NCBI RefSeq assembly: GCF_013393345.1
Contig: NZ_QJRF01000030.1
Coordinates: 1 to 64,000, forward strand
DNA length: 64,000 bases
Direction: 5' to 3'
Origin: Pseudomonas taiwanensis
GTDB lineage: Bacteria > Pseudomonadota > Gammaproteobacteria > Pseudomonadales > Pseudomonadaceae
The notes below the pieces were generated by a model that had not been told where the DNA came from, searched no databases, and worked only from the letters and a program-made list of their open reading frames with translations. Each line of letters opens with the position of its first letter. Positions within the stretch are counted from its first letter, which is position 1. The translations under genes and the position numbers were made by a program. This document shows positions 1 to 9,409 of this stretch, one piece after another.

Positions 1-3000
1 CTGGCCAGTGCCTCGGCGAATGTCAGTATCGAGATCGTCGACGACGTCCCAAGTGCTAATCCCGACAGCCGTGGCCTGACCGAGAACGGCAGCCCGTCCA
101 GCGTCGGCGGCAATGTGCTGGACAACGACGTCGGTGGTGCCGACCAACCGAAGGCCTTCACCAGCTGGAATGGCGTGGTTGGCGCAACGCCGGGGGATAA
201 CGGCAGCCTGCTGGTCAATACGCCCTACGGCCTGGTGACTCTCAATGCTGACGGTAGTTACAGCTTCGCGCTGGCCAATGGTTCGGCGGCGGTGGAAGGT
301 CTCGACCAGGGCGAGCAGGTCACCCTGCAGTACGCCTATTCCATGCGCGATGCCGACAACGATCCGAGCAGTTCGACGCTGACCATCACCATCACCGGCA
401 GCAACGATATCCCCACGGTCGATGTCAGCACGCCCAACGCTGGCGGCGACCTGGCCAAGGTCTATGAGAAAGGCCTGCCGGATGGCTCCAGCGCCGGGGA
501 CGGCAGCACGGTCACCACGGGCAGCTTCTCCGTCGCCGACTCCGACGGGCTGGCCAACCTGAGGACCCTCAGCGTTGGCAGCCTGACGGTGGACCTCACC
601 ACCAGCAGCTTCGCCAGCCTGGTCGGGCAGAGCTTCACCACGGCTCACGGCACGGTGCAGATCGCGGGTTACAGCAATGGCGTCTACAGCTTCAGCTACA
701 CGCTGACTGAAGCGACCACCGATGCCGCCGGTCCGGAGACGGACGGCTTCCTTGTTAATGTGGGCGATGGCCTGGCCAGTGCCTCAGCGAATGTCAGCAT
801 CGAGATCGTCGACGACCTACCCGCCGCCAACCCCGACAGCCGTGGCGTGACCGAGAACGGCAGCCCGTCCAGTGTCAGCGGCAATGTGCTGGATAACGAC
901 GTCGGTGGTGCCGACCAGCCGAAGACCTTCACCAGTTGGAATGGTGTGGCCGGTGCCACGCCGGGGGATAACGGCAGTTTGCTGGTGAACACGCCCTACG
1001 GCGTCGTCACCCTGCATGCAGACGGTAGCTACAGCTTCGCGCTGGCCAATGGCTCGGCGGCGGTGGAAGGCCTGGACCAGGGCGAGCAGGTCACCCTGCA
1101 ATACGCCTATTCCATGCGCGATGCCGACAACGACCCCAGCAATTCGACGCTGACCATCACCATCACCGGCAGCAACGATATCCCTACGGTCAATGTCAGC
1201 ACGCCCAATGCTGGCGGCGATCTGGCCAAGGTCTACGAGAAGGGCCTACCGGAAGGTTCCAGTGCCGGCGATGGCAGCACGGTCACTACCGGCAGCTTCA
1301 CCGTCGCCGACTCCGATGGGCTGTCCAATCTGAAGACCTTGAGTGTCGGTAGCCTCAGCGTCGACCTCACCACCAGCAGCTTTGCCAGCCTGGTTGGGCA
1401 GAGCTTCAGCACCGCTCATGGCACGGTGCAGATCACTGGCTACAGCAACGGCACTTATAACTTCAGCTACACGCTCACTGAAGCGACCACCGATGCTGCC
1501 GGTCCGGAAACGGACGGCTTCCTCATTAACGTGGGCGACGGGCTGGCCAACGCTTCGGCCAGCGTGGCCATCGAAATTGTCGACGATGTGCCGAAGGCCA
1601 AGGCTGACAGTGCCTCGCTCAGCGAGGGCGGCAGCGTCAACGGCAATGTGGTCAGTGGCGCCGGATCGGGTTCGGTGGCCGATGTGTTCGGTGCAGATGG
1701 ACGTCCGTCGCCGACCACCGGTGTAGTGGGTGTGCGCGCAGGTGGTGACACCACGACTGCTGCTTCCGGCAGTGTCGGCGATCCCATCAACACTGGCCTG
1801 GGCACCTTGGTGCTGCATGCCGACGGAAGTTACACGTACACCAGCCACGCCAACTCGGTGGGCCAGGCGGGTGCAGTGGATACTTTCACCTACACCATCG
1901 TCGATGCCGACGGCGACCTCAGCACCACGACGCTGACCATCAATGTGTCCAACTACACAGTGACGGGGAGTGTGCAGGCCGGTTCGGATCAGGACGTGCG
2001 CGAAGCAGCCCTGAGCTTCGGTAGTGCACCGTCGAGTAACGACGAGTTCGCCAGCGGCACCCTGGTGGGTAGCGGTGGCAACGGGCCGTACAGCTTCAGC
2101 CTGGGTGTCGGGGCGGGCAATGGCCAATATGGCCAACTGGTGGTCAGCAGCACAGGCGCCTACACCTACACACTGGTTTCCGCACCCAAGGTCAATCCGG
2201 GTGATAACGGCAACAACCTGCAGTTCACCGAGACCTTCACGTTCACGGTGACCGACGCCAACGGCAACACCGGCACCGGCATCCTGACCGTCAACATCAT
2301 CGATGATGTGCCGGACATCAGCGTGAAGGGGCTGGGTGCCCTGGGCGTGCAGGTGGACGAGACCAACCTGAGCCTCGATGCCAGCACCAGTTTCGCCGGC
2401 GCTTTCGCGACGGTGTTCGGTGCCGACGGTGCGGCCGTCAGTAACGCCATCACCTACAGCCTGAACGTGAAGTCTGCCGGAGTGGACAGCGGCCTGCGGG
2501 ACACCGCGACCGGCAATAGCATCCTGCTGTCCAAGGTCGGTTCGGACATCGTCGGGCTGGTCAGCGGCGGGGGACAGGTCGCCTTCCGCCTGAGCGTCGC
2601 TGCCGATGGCACGGTGACCCTCGACCAGCAGCGGGCAATTGTGCATTCGCCTGACAGCGGCCCAGACCAGGTGGCGGGCCTGTCCAGTGCCGACCTGATC
2701 ACCTTGAGCGCCACCATTACCGATGGCGATGGAGACAAGGACAGCGCGACCCTCGATCTGGGCAGCGCGATCAGCTTCCGTGACGACGCACCGACGGTGA
2801 CCAGCAATGCCGTGGTGCAACTGGACGACGACGCCCTTCCCGGCGGCATTGCCAATGGCACTGGCGACGACCCGGACTCGGCGAATACCACGGGCAGCGT
2901 CGGGTTTGTCTTCGGTGCCGACGGTGCCGGTGATGTCCAGTGGCAGGGCACGGGCGCTCCCGTTGGCTTCAGCTACGTGATATCCGGCACCACGTTGCTG

Positions 3001-6000
3001 ATCAAGCAGGGCACCACCACCGTCATCGAGGTGACCCTGAACAGCACCACCGGTGCCTACGGCGTGACCCAGCTCGCGCCGATCCAGCATGCGCTGGGCG
3101 GTGAGGAGAATGACCAGCTGTTCAGCCTGACCTACAAGGTCACCGACAAGGATGGCGACTCCACCAACGGCACCCTGGATATCAAGGTCGACGACGATAC
3201 GCCGAGCGGGAAGAACGATAGCGCCGACGTAGCCGAAGGCAGCGGCCAGGACTTCAACGTGGTGTTCGTGCTGGACTTCAGCGGCAGTATCGATGACACC
3301 GAGCTGGACACCATGCTGGATGCGGTGCGCAATGCCGGACAGACGCTGTTCAGCACCACCGATGGCGATGTGCGCATCCAACTGGTGGCGTTCTCCGGGA
3401 CCGCCGCGTCCTACCCGGTGGTGACTGATGTCACTGCGTTCATCAATCTGGTCAACAGCCTGAATCCGGCGGAAGGCGGCGAGCGCCCGTTCTCCGGCAA
3501 CACCGACTTCACCGCGGCCATCCAGCAGACCATGGCGGTCTTCACGCCTTTGTCGAGCTGGAGCAACCAGGTCTTCTTCATCAGTGATGGCAATCCGAAC
3601 GAGCAGACCGGACCGGGCGACACATCCCTGACGTCGGCCGTGGCGACCCAGTGGAACAACTTCGTCGATAACAACGGCATCAACGTCACCACCATCGGCG
3701 TAGGCAACGGCATCAATACGCCGCGACTGCAGGATGTGGACGTCGATGGTTCCGGCTCGCCCATCATGGTGGCCGCCTTCGAGGACCTGGTCGAAACCCT
3801 GGCCAGCCAGATCGTGGGTGGCGTGGTATCCGGCAACGTCCTGCTGGGCAGCGACAACGCCGTGGGTGGCGGTGACGATGATGCCTTCGGTGCTGACGGT
3901 GCGGGCCGCGTCCAATCCATCCAGATCGGCACCACCACCTATACGTGGAATGGCGCCAGCACGATCACTCTGAGCACCGGTGGCAGTCTTTCCGGCAGCC
4001 AGTTGAGTGCGATCACCACACTTGGTGGCGGCAAGTTGAGTTTTGATTTCACCACGGGTGCGTGGACCTATGTCGCGCCGAAGAATGTGGCCGCCGACAC
4101 CAGCGAGAGCTTTACCTACAGCATCATCGACAAGGACGGCGACCCGTCTAGCGCCTCGTTGACGGTGCGGATCGAAGACACCTCGCCAGTGATCGGACGG
4201 GTGGACGAGGATGAGCTGCCTGGCGGAATCACCGACGGTGACGCCCAGACCACTGTGGTGACCGGCAATCTCGGTGAGCTGCTGGTCGGTACACCGGTCG
4301 GAGCGCAATTCAGTGTGGCCGCCACGCCGCAGGCGATGCCCGTGCTGACTTCGGATGGCGTAACCATCACCTATGCACGCGTGGGCGACACCCTGGTGGC
4401 CAAGGCTGGCACCGAAACGGTGTTCACCCTGCAGGTAGCCAGCAATGGCGTTTACACCTTCACCCTGCTGGGCGCGCTCGACCATCCCAATGGTGCAGGA
4501 GGTGACGATCAGATCCTCACCCTCAACCTGACGGGGGCGCTGCAGGCCAGCAATGCCAGCGGCAGCCTGCCTTTGGCGGGCGACCTCCTGATCCAGGTGG
4601 AAGACGACATCCCGGCCATCCTGCAGACCTCGAACCTGGTGTTCTCCAATGGCGACAGTGTTGCCGGCGCGTCGGGTGTATTCGTCTACAGCACCGGCGG
4701 CGACACCCGTGGCAGCGGACCCTTCTCGGCATCCGACTCGGACTTCACCGCCATCGGCCTGACCGGCACCGTGGGCGGCGTGGCGATTTCCTCGACGGCG
4801 GTGACCTGGGTGTCCGAATCGGCCACCAGCGCAATCTTCGACATCACCTTCAACTACGCGCCCAACTCGGCGAGTCCCGGGACGCTGGAACCGGCCAACG
4901 GCACCCTGACTTTTGACAAGGTCAACGGCACCTACAGTGTCGCGCTGGATGAGCCGATCCAGGGCTTCACCATCTTCAAGACCAGCACCTCGATCAGCAT
5001 CTCGGGCTACGAGGTCAACAGCACGCTTCCGGATTCGACCCAGCCGATGGTCGCGGTGGTGGAGCTGGATAACGACTTCTTCGTGCAGTACACCAGTTAT
5101 GCCGAGCCTGGCGGCGGCACGAATGAAAACAACCTGCGTGCCGGGATATCCACCACCTCCACCTTCACCGATGGCGAACTCTTCAATCAGGCCACCTCGT
5201 GGGTCAGTGTGAGTAACGCGGCCAATGGTGTGGGCGGGGACACAATGGGCAAGGGTGAAGTCCTGGACCTCAACTTCTACACCAGCAATCCGAAAGGCAA
5301 TCTGGGTGTAGAACCCAGCGCCCGTGCCGAAGGCATGTTCCTCAAGTTCGATGGGGTGAACGGAGAAGACCTGGTCGTGGTGCTGAAGCTGGTCGGTGCC
5401 GGTGGCGCGAAGACCACCCGCGCGCTGGTGGTGAGCAGCACTGACATCATGACCGCCAACAGCGTGGCGCTGGCGGCCTATGGCATCACGCTGGACAACA
5501 ACGACGGTGCCATCGTCATCGAGAAGAACGACTTCAACGCCCCGGGCGAGAACTGGCAGATCTACGGTGCGCAGATTCTAACCAGCGTCGAAAGCATCGC
5601 TTCCTCCTCGGCCATCAACTTCAACTCCACCATTGGCAGCGGTGGCGCCTCGGATGTGAGCGACCGGGTGTCGTTCACCTCGTCAGCCACCGACAACGAC
5701 GTGCTCAAAGTTTCCGACGTGGGCTTCATCACGGGAGAGACCAGTACGCTGGACGCAAGCCTGAACTTCCAGGTCGGCGTACGCGACGCCGATGGCGACA
5801 CCTCGTCGACCCAGGTACTGCAGGTGAACCTCGAATCCAGCACCACCTTCGTCGGCACCGCCAGCGATGACGTGATCCAGGGCACGAGCGGCAATGACCA
5901 CCTGACAGGGCTGGCGGGGAACGACGTGCTGGTGGGAGGGGCTGGCAATGACATCCTCGATGGCGGCCTGGGCAGCGACACGGCGTCGTACTCCAACGCG

Positions 6001-6504
6001 GCTTCCAGTGTCGCGGTGAACCTCGCGCTGGTTGGCCAGCAGAACACCGGCGGCGGCGGGCTGGACACGCTGATCGATGTCGAAAACCTGCTTGGTTCGC
6101 ACTTCAACGACGTGCTTGCCGGGAACAGCGGCAACAACGTGTTGGCGGGGAACGGCGGCAATGACCAACTGACCGGCGGCGACGGGGCGGACACCTTCAA
6201 GTGGCTGCCTGGTGAAAGCGGCATCACCACCATCACCGATTTCACTCCGGGTGTGGACAAGCTGGACCTGTCGCAACTGCTGACCGGCGAGCACAGCAAT
6301 GTGGGCAGCCTGGACGATTACCTGACCATGGCCTTCGGCGCCAACACCACCATTACGGTGGACAGCAACGCCGCTGCCACGGGTGGGGACGGCCAGACCG
6401 TCGTGCTGCAAGGCGTGAACCTGATGGCGGCGTACGGGGCGCCGGACACCGCGTCGGTGATCACGCACATGCTCGATGATGGCTCGCTGAAAGTGGACGC
6501 CTGA
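1..6504 (+). CDS. LapA/BapA-type giant RTX adhesin, 5'-truncated
   Basis: The reading frame is open from base 1, so the start and the N-terminal retention region lie outside the window; 2167 residues are visible. The protein is built of repeated Ig-like/VCBS-type domains. Two tandem 257-residue units (58-828 and 829-1599) are nearly identical, and bases 1-57 match the end of the same unit. Two stretches of the type DDDALPGGI and DEDELPGGI resemble T1SS repeat-143 domains. A von Willebrand A domain follows at about 3250-3820, with an intact MIDAS (DFSGS at 3274-3288, a later Thr in NTDFT and Asp in ISDGN). RTX nonapeptides lie at about 5870-5985 and 6100-6200, and the C-terminus looks like a VCA0849-class type I secretion signal. 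Such proteins are exported by an ABC/TolC system, held on the outer membrane and released by LapG; lapG and lapD lie 9 kb downstream. The family is clear, but a specific name is not justified without the N-terminus. Confidence 0.93.
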   Translation: MASASANVSIEIVDDVPSANPDSRGLTENGSPSSVGGNVLDNDVGGADQPKAFTSWNGVVGATPGDNGSLLVNTPYGLVTLNADGSYSFALANGSAAVEGLDQGEQVTLQYAYSMRDADNDPSSSTLTITITGSNDIPTVDVSTPNAGGDLAKVYEKGLPDGSSAGDGSTVTTGSFSVADSDGLANLRTLSVGSLTVDLTTSSFASLVGQSFTTAHGTVQIAGYSNGVYSFSYTLTEATTDAAGPETDGFLVNVGDGLASASANVSIEIVDDLPAANPDSRGVTENGSPSSVSGNVLDNDVGGADQPKTFTSWNGVAGATPGDNGSLLVNTPYGVVTLHADGSYSFALANGSAAVEGLDQGEQVTLQYAYSMRDADNDPSNSTLTITITGSNDIPTVNVSTPNAGGDLAKVYEKGLPEGSSAGDGSTVTTGSFTVADSDGLSNLKTLSVGSLSVDLTTSSFASLVGQSFSTAHGTVQITGYSNGTYNFSYTLTEATTDAAGPETDGFLINVGDGLANASASVAIEIVDDVPKAKADSASLSEGGSVNGNVVSGAGSGSVADVFGADGRPSPTTGVVGVRAGGDTTTAASGSVGDPINTGLGTLVLHADGSYTYTSHANSVGQAGAVDTFTYTIVDADGDLSTTTLTINVSNYTVTGSVQAGSDQDVREAALSFGSAPSSNDEFASGTLVGSGGNGPYSFSLGVGAGNGQYGQLVVSSTGAYTYTLVSAPKVNPGDNGNNLQFTETFTFTVTDANGNTGTGILTVNIIDDVPDISVKGLGALGVQVDETNLSLDASTSFAGAFATVFGADGAAVSNAITYSLNVKSAGVDSGLRDTATGNSILLSKVGSDIVGLVSGGGQVAFRLSVAADGTVTLDQQRAIVHSPDSGPDQVAGLSSADLITLSATITDGDGDKDSATLDLGSAISFRDDAPTVTSNAVVQLDDDALPGGIANGTGDDPDSANTTGSVGFVFGADGAGDVQWQGTGAPVGFSYVISGTTLLIKQGTTTVIEVTLNSTTGAYGVTQLAPIQHALGGEENDQLFSLTYKVTDKDGDSTNGTLDIKVDDDTPSGKNDSADVAEGSGQDFNVVFVLDFSGSIDDTELDTMLDAVRNAGQTLFSTTDGDVRIQLVAFSGTAASYPVVTDVTAFINLVNSLNPAEGGERPFSGNTDFTAAIQQTMAVFTPLSSWSNQVFFISDGNPNEQTGPGDTSLTSAVATQWNNFVDNNGINVTTIGVGNGINTPRLQDVDVDGSGSPIMVAAFEDLVETLASQIVGGVVSGNVLLGSDNAVGGGDDDAFGADGAGRVQSIQIGTTTYTWNGASTITLSTGGSLSGSQLSAITTLGGGKLSFDFTTGAWTYVAPKNVAADTSESFTYSIIDKDGDPSSASLTVRIEDTSPVIGRVDEDELPGGITDGDAQTTVVTGNLGELLVGTPVGAQFSVAATPQAMPVLTSDGVTITYARVGDTLVAKAGTETVFTLQVASNGVYTFTLLGALDHPNGAGGDDQILTLNLTGALQASNASGSLPLAGDLLIQVEDDIPAILQTSNLVFSNGDSVAGASGVFVYSTGGDTRGSGPFSASDSDFTAIGLTGTVGGVAISSTAVTWVSESATSAIFDITFNYAPNSASPGTLEPANGTLTFDKVNGTYSVALDEPIQGFTIFKTSTSISISGYEVNSTLPDSTQPMVAVVELDNDFFVQYTSYAEPGGGTNENNLRAGISTTSTFTDGELFNQATSWVSVSNAANGVGGDTMGKGEVLDLNFYTSNPKGNLGVEPSARAEGMFLKFDGVNGEDLVVVLKLVGAGGAKTTRALVVSSTDIMTANSVALAAYGITLDNNDGAIVIEKNDFNAPGENWQIYGAQILTSVESIASSSAINFNSTIGSGGASDVSDRVSFTSSATDNDVLKVSDVGFITGETSTLDASLNFQVGVRDADGDTSSTQVLQVNLESSTTFVGTASDDVIQGTSGNDHLTGLAGNDVLVGGAGNDILDGGLGSDTASYSNAASSVAVNLALVGQQNTGGGGLDTLIDVENLLGSHFNDVLAGNSGNNVLAGNGGNDQLTGGDGADTFKWLPGESGITTITDFTPGVDKLDLSQLLTGEHSNVGSLDDYLTMAFGANTTITVDSNAAATGGDGQTVVLQGVNLMAAYGAPDTASVITHMLDDGSLKVDA
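58..1599 (+). repeat. Two tandem 771-bp adhesin repeat units
   Basis: Unit 1 runs 58-828 and unit 2 runs 829-1599, each starting at the NPDSRG motif and ending near EIVDD. Bases 1-57 match the last part of a unit (compare 772-828), so at least one more copy lies upstream. Most differences between units are scattered single-base changes, which suggests recent duplication or gene conversion. Copy number may be wrong in short-read assemblies. Confidence 0.9.
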
Positions 6505-6514
6505 TTGCAAGCGA

Positions 6515-6540
6515 GGGCCCGCCTTCGGGCGGGCCCGAAT
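6515..6540 (+). terminator. Hairpin terminator after the adhesin gene
   Basis: A perfect 9-bp GC-rich stem (6515-6523 with 6528-6536) closed by a TTCG tetraloop begins 10 bases after the adhesin stop codon. There is no T-run after it, so termination may be incomplete or the hairpin may mainly protect the 3' end. Confidence 0.65.
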
Positions 6541-6565
6541 CTGGATTGAAGCGGGGGAGGGACCT

Positions 6566-6904
6566 ATGGTTTTCGTCCAGCGCGATGAAAAGGGCAGGGT
6601 GCTGCGGGTGGAGCACGAACCCTTCGACAATATGACCCAGAGCATGCCGGCCAACGATCCGGAAGTGCAGAGCTGGTTCGCAAGCCGCAGCCTGCATGAT
6701 CACCTCTTGTCCTTGCAGCACTCCGACCTGGAACTGGTGCGGGTGGTCGAGGACCTGGTGCAGGTGCTGGTGAAGCGCGGCGTGATGAACTACACCGACC
6801 TGCCCGAAGCAGCGCGTCGCAAGCTCCAGCAGCGTGCATACGCGCGTTCTCAGGTGGTGGATCTGGGCGGATTGGTGCCGGACGATTCGCAATTGCCGTA
6901 TTGA
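6566..6904 (+). CDS. Small conserved Pseudomonas protein of unknown function
   Basis: This 112-residue soluble protein has no signal peptide or membrane segment. It starts at an ATG behind the purine-rich stretch GGGGGAGGGA. It resembles short Pseudomonas proteins sometimes labelled 'tryptophan synthase subunit beta-like', a label with no biochemical support that I would not transfer. Many charged residues and the pattern LELVRVVEDLVQVLVKRGVMNY suggest a helical fold. It follows the adhesin terminator by about 25 bases and may be co-expressed by read-through. I recall a similar small gene beside large adhesin genes in other pseudomonads, so a link to the adhesin is possible but unproven. Confidence 0.7.
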   Translation: MVFVQRDEKGRVLRVEHEPFDNMTQSMPANDPEVQSWFASRSLHDHLLSLQHSDLELVRVVEDLVQVLVKRGVMNYTDLPEAARRKLQQRAYARSQVVDLGGLVPDDSQLPY

Positions 6905-7338
6905 GGGACGGCTCCACATACCCGGGTCGATCTATTCGCATCGTCGGGCGTGTCATTCCCTCGTATTTGATCAACTCAACATGAGCGAATTGGTTGAAGT
7001 TTGCCTTGATAAAATTAAGTATTTCTTCAATTTGGACTTTAGTTCCATAAACGATTCCTGAGTATTCGAACAGGAATTGATGGTCTTGCCGAAAGTCATT
7101 TTCGACTGATAATAATTCTCTTTTTCTTTGGCGGATATATTTATTATTTGCGACCCGCTTCTACTAGCAGAAAGCCATTTATCGCTATATTTTCTGCGGT
7201 CATCCAATCCTGCTCATTCAGCTGATGGCGCACTGCTATATGTGCTCATGAGTTACTGGTTGGACGCCTGATTTTCCAGCTGTGGGGTCCCGAGGCCGCT
7301 TGTTTGGGCCAGGGACCCCTGGAACCGCGAGGTGAGAA
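6905..7338. other. AT-rich gap with dyad, no convincing gene
   Basis: This 434-base gap is clearly richer in A and T than its surroundings, especially 6960-7240. It contains an inverted repeat, ATTCCTG at 7054-7060 and CAGGAAT at 7071-7077. A minus-strand frame at 6971-7207 (78 residues) has no recognisable family and its codon use looks like AT-rich noise. The composition is typical of DNA silenced by MvaT-type xenogeneic silencers or of a transferred segment. It should contain the promoter of the minor-pilin operon. Confidence 0.6.
7284..7319 (+). promoter_or_regulatory. Leader hairpin upstream of pilE
   Basis: An 8-bp perfect stem (GGGGTCCC at 7284-7291 with GGGACCCC at 7312-7319) encloses a further GGCC/GGCC pair. 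It ends 19 bases before the GTG start of pilE, just ahead of the ribosome-binding site GAGGTGAG. It could be an attenuator, a protein-binding leader, or the end of an upstream transcript. Confidence 0.45.
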
Positions 7339-7731
7339 GTGTCGCGACCGATACAAAAAGGCTTCACGCTCATAGAAGTGATGATAACGGTCGTTATTGT
7401 CGCGATTCTTGCAAGTATTGCGCTGCCTAGTTACACGCAGTATGTCATTCGAGGTAAACGGTCGGCGGCACAGTCGCAGATGATGGATATTGCCAACAGG
7501 CAACAGCAATTCCTCGTTGCCAACCGGGCATACGCCAGCAAGGCCGTTCTCGAAGCAAGCGGGTATGCACTCCCTTCTGATGTTTCCCCAAACTACAGCT
7601 ACACCATTGATCTCGGTACCGGGACTGTTCCGTCGTTCACCATTCAGTTCACCGCGATCGGTTCGCAAACCAGCGATGGCAACCTCTCACTGACTAGCGA
7701 GGGCGTCAAAAGCCCTTCCGGGAAGTGGTAA
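7339..7731 (+). CDS. pilE: Type IV minor pilin PilE-like
   Basis: This 130-residue prepilin has a short basic leader and the cleavage/methylation motif KGFTLIEV. A hydrophobic helix (MITVVIVAILASIALPSY) follows, and then a small globular domain. Glu5 of the mature protein is present. Minor pilins prime pilus assembly at the inner membrane after processing by PilD. The GTG start at 7339 is chosen because it follows GAGGTGAG and gives the normal leader length. In P. aeruginosa pilE is the last gene of the fimU-pilVWXY1Y2E operon; here it is first, so this is a differently organised cluster. The stop lies 2 bases before the pilV ATG. Confidence 0.88.
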   Translation: MSRPIQKGFTLIEVMITVVIVAILASIALPSYTQYVIRGKRSAAQSQMMDIANRQQQFLVANRAYASKAVLEASGYALPSDVSPNYSYTIDLGTGTVPSFTIQFTAIGSQTSDGNLSLTSEGVKSPSGKW

Positions 7732-7733
7732 TC

Positions 7734-8300
7734 ATGGCTTCGGGAAACGCGTTCAAGCGAAGTGCAGGCTTCAGCCTCATCGAAGTCCTGGTGACCCTCG
7801 TCATTCTCGCCATTGGGCTACTGGGCATCGCCGCCCTCCAGTCGCGGTTGCATCTTTCCGAGGCTGAGGCATATCAGCGGGCCCAGGCACTCATCCTGCT
7901 TCAGGACATGGAAAGCCGGCTTGCAGCCAACCGCAACGCCGCGGGGGGCTATGTCACCGGCGCGTCCAGTCCACTCGGTGTGGGCATGACCTGTCCGACA
8001 TCCACGTCCACACGCCAGCAGATCGATTCCTCGGAGTGGTGCCAGGCACTGCAGGGCGCGGCGGAAGTCAGCGGTACTTCGAAGGTCGGTGGCCTGATCG
8101 GTGGTCGCGGTTGCGTCGAGAGCATCGGTAGCGGGCAGTATCTGATCACGGTCGCCTGGCAGGGGTTGTCCCCGCTGTCGACCCCTCCCTCGTCCGTGGG
8201 TTGTGGCAGGAACAGCTACAACGGTGCGTCCGGCTCCAACTGTACCAGCGACCTGTGCCGCCGCACGGTAACTGCTGTAGTCAGGGTGGCTAACCTATGA
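7734..8300 (+). CDS. pilV: Type IV minor pilin PilV
   Basis: This 188-residue prepilin has the motif AGFSLIEVLVTLVILAIG and the PilV-type continuation GLLGIAALQSRLH. The globular part carries paired cysteines (CPTS, WCQAL, GCVES, GCGRN, CTSDLC). The ATG at 7734 is preferred over the in-frame GTG at 7725, because the latter overlaps the pilE stop region and an AGG-like site (GGGAAG) precedes 7734. The stop overlaps the pilW start (ATGA at 8297-8300), which indicates translational coupling. Confidence 0.88.
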   Translation: MASGNAFKRSAGFSLIEVLVTLVILAIGLLGIAALQSRLHLSEAEAYQRAQALILLQDMESRLAANRNAAGGYVTGASSPLGVGMTCPTSTSTRQQIDSSEWCQALQGAAEVSGTSKVGGLIGGRGCVESIGSGQYLITVAWQGLSPLSTPPSSVGCGRNSYNGASGSNCTSDLCRRTVTAVVRVANL

Positions 8301-9409
8301 CCTGCCTGAATTCCCGCAAGGCCGCGCGTGGTTTCGGCCTGATCGAGTTGATGATCGCAATGTTGCTGGGCCTGCTGGTCACTGGCTCGGTGTTGACGCT
8401 GTATCTGAACATCTCCCGTTCCAATGACGAAATGGCCAAGGCAAACGAGCAGATCGAGAACGGCCGTTTTGCCATGCAGGTCCTCCAGGAGGACATCAGT
8501 CATGCCGGTTTCTGGGATGGCTTCGTGCCCGGGTTCGACGATCTGACCTATGCCGATTCGCCGTCGGACGTTCCAGCCAGCTTCCCGGACCCCTGCACGG
8601 CATTCGATAGCTGGACCGCCTCCGACAAGGAAGCCGTCCTGGGAATGCCGGTACAACTCCTCAGCAGCGTCCCCAGTGGCTGCACCACGATTATTCAGAA
8701 TCGGCTCGCTGGTACTGACATCCTGGTAGTACGGCACGCCGACACCTGTGTCGCCGGGGCGACGGGGTGTGATGTTTTCCAAGAGGGGCGCGTATATGTC
8801 CAGGCGTCTGCTTGCAACACCGAAGGTGGCTTGGCGATGGGCGACTCAGCCGCCGAGCTGTCTCTGCATAAACGCAACTGCACGACCATTGCAGACCGTC
8901 GCCGTCTGATTTCCCACATCTATTACATTCGCGATTTTGCAGTGACAGCAGGGGACGGCATTCCCACGCTTGTGCGGTCGGAGCTTGACCTTGCAGGCGG
9001 TGCAGTCAGTCAGCAGCCGCCCCTTCCTCTAGTAGAGGGGGTGGAAGGCATGAAGGTCGTGTTCAAGGTGGACAGTCGGAGCGACACCGGCGCCGCAGTG
9101 AACTTCGCCCAGGCCATTGACTGGCAGGACGACGACCGCAAGGACTCGCCTACCAATCGTGGCGATGGTTCGCCTGATGAAACCTGCCCTGGGGTATCGG
9201 CGTGCACCCTCGCGCAAACCATAAATACGGTTGCGGTAGAGCTTTCGCTGCTGGTGCGTAGCATCCAGCCGTCCCCCGGCTACAGCTCCGACAAGTCATT
9301 CGCGTTGGCGGGAAGCACCTTGGGTCCATACACGGACAGCTACAAGCGCCATGTCTATGGCACCACCGTCCGCCTGGTGAACGTATCCGGAAGGAGGGAA
9401 ACGCCGTGA
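8297..9409 (+). CDS. pilW: Type IV minor pilin PilW
   Basis: This 370-residue protein has the prepilin motif RGFGLIELMIAMLLGLLVTG and the PilW signature that follows: ENGRFAMQVLQEDISHAGFW. It is the large minor pilin of the priming complex (VWX-Y1) and bridges the PilX/PilY1 tip to the rest of the pilus. Length and domain order agree with the family. It overlaps pilV by 4 bases and pilX by 4 bases. Confidence 0.9.
   Translation: MTCLNSRKAARGFGLIELMIAMLLGLLVTGSVLTLYLNISRSNDEMAKANEQIENGRFAMQVLQEDISHAGFWDGFVPGFDDLTYADSPSDVPASFPDPCTAFDSWTASDKEAVLGMPVQLLSSVPSGCTTIIQNRLAGTDILVVRHADTCVAGATGCDVFQEGRVYVQASACNTEGGLAMGDSAAELSLHKRNCTTIADRRRLISHIYYIRDFAVTAGDGIPTLVRSELDLAGGAVSQQPPLPLVEGVEGMKVVFKVDSRSDTGAAVNFAQAIDWQDDDRKDSPTNRGDGSPDETCPGVSACTLAQTINTVAVELSLLVRSIQPSPGYSSDKSFALAGSTLGPYTDSYKRHVYGTTVRLVNVSGRRETP

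Noticed and set aside
58-1599. Regular repeats considered as a CRISPR array
   Set aside because: The unit is 771 bases, in frame and protein-coding; there are no short direct repeats with unique spacers.
1246-4485. A long minus-strand open frame (1079 codons) inside the adhesin gene
   Set aside because: It is antisense to a clear adhesin and its translation is rich in His, Gln and Gly with no family pattern. High-GC repeats commonly leave such antisense frames open.
6971-7207. A 78-codon minus-strand frame in the AT-rich gap
   Set aside because: There is no ribosome-binding site or family, and the Lys/Asn/Ser-rich composition is what AT-rich non-coding DNA gives.
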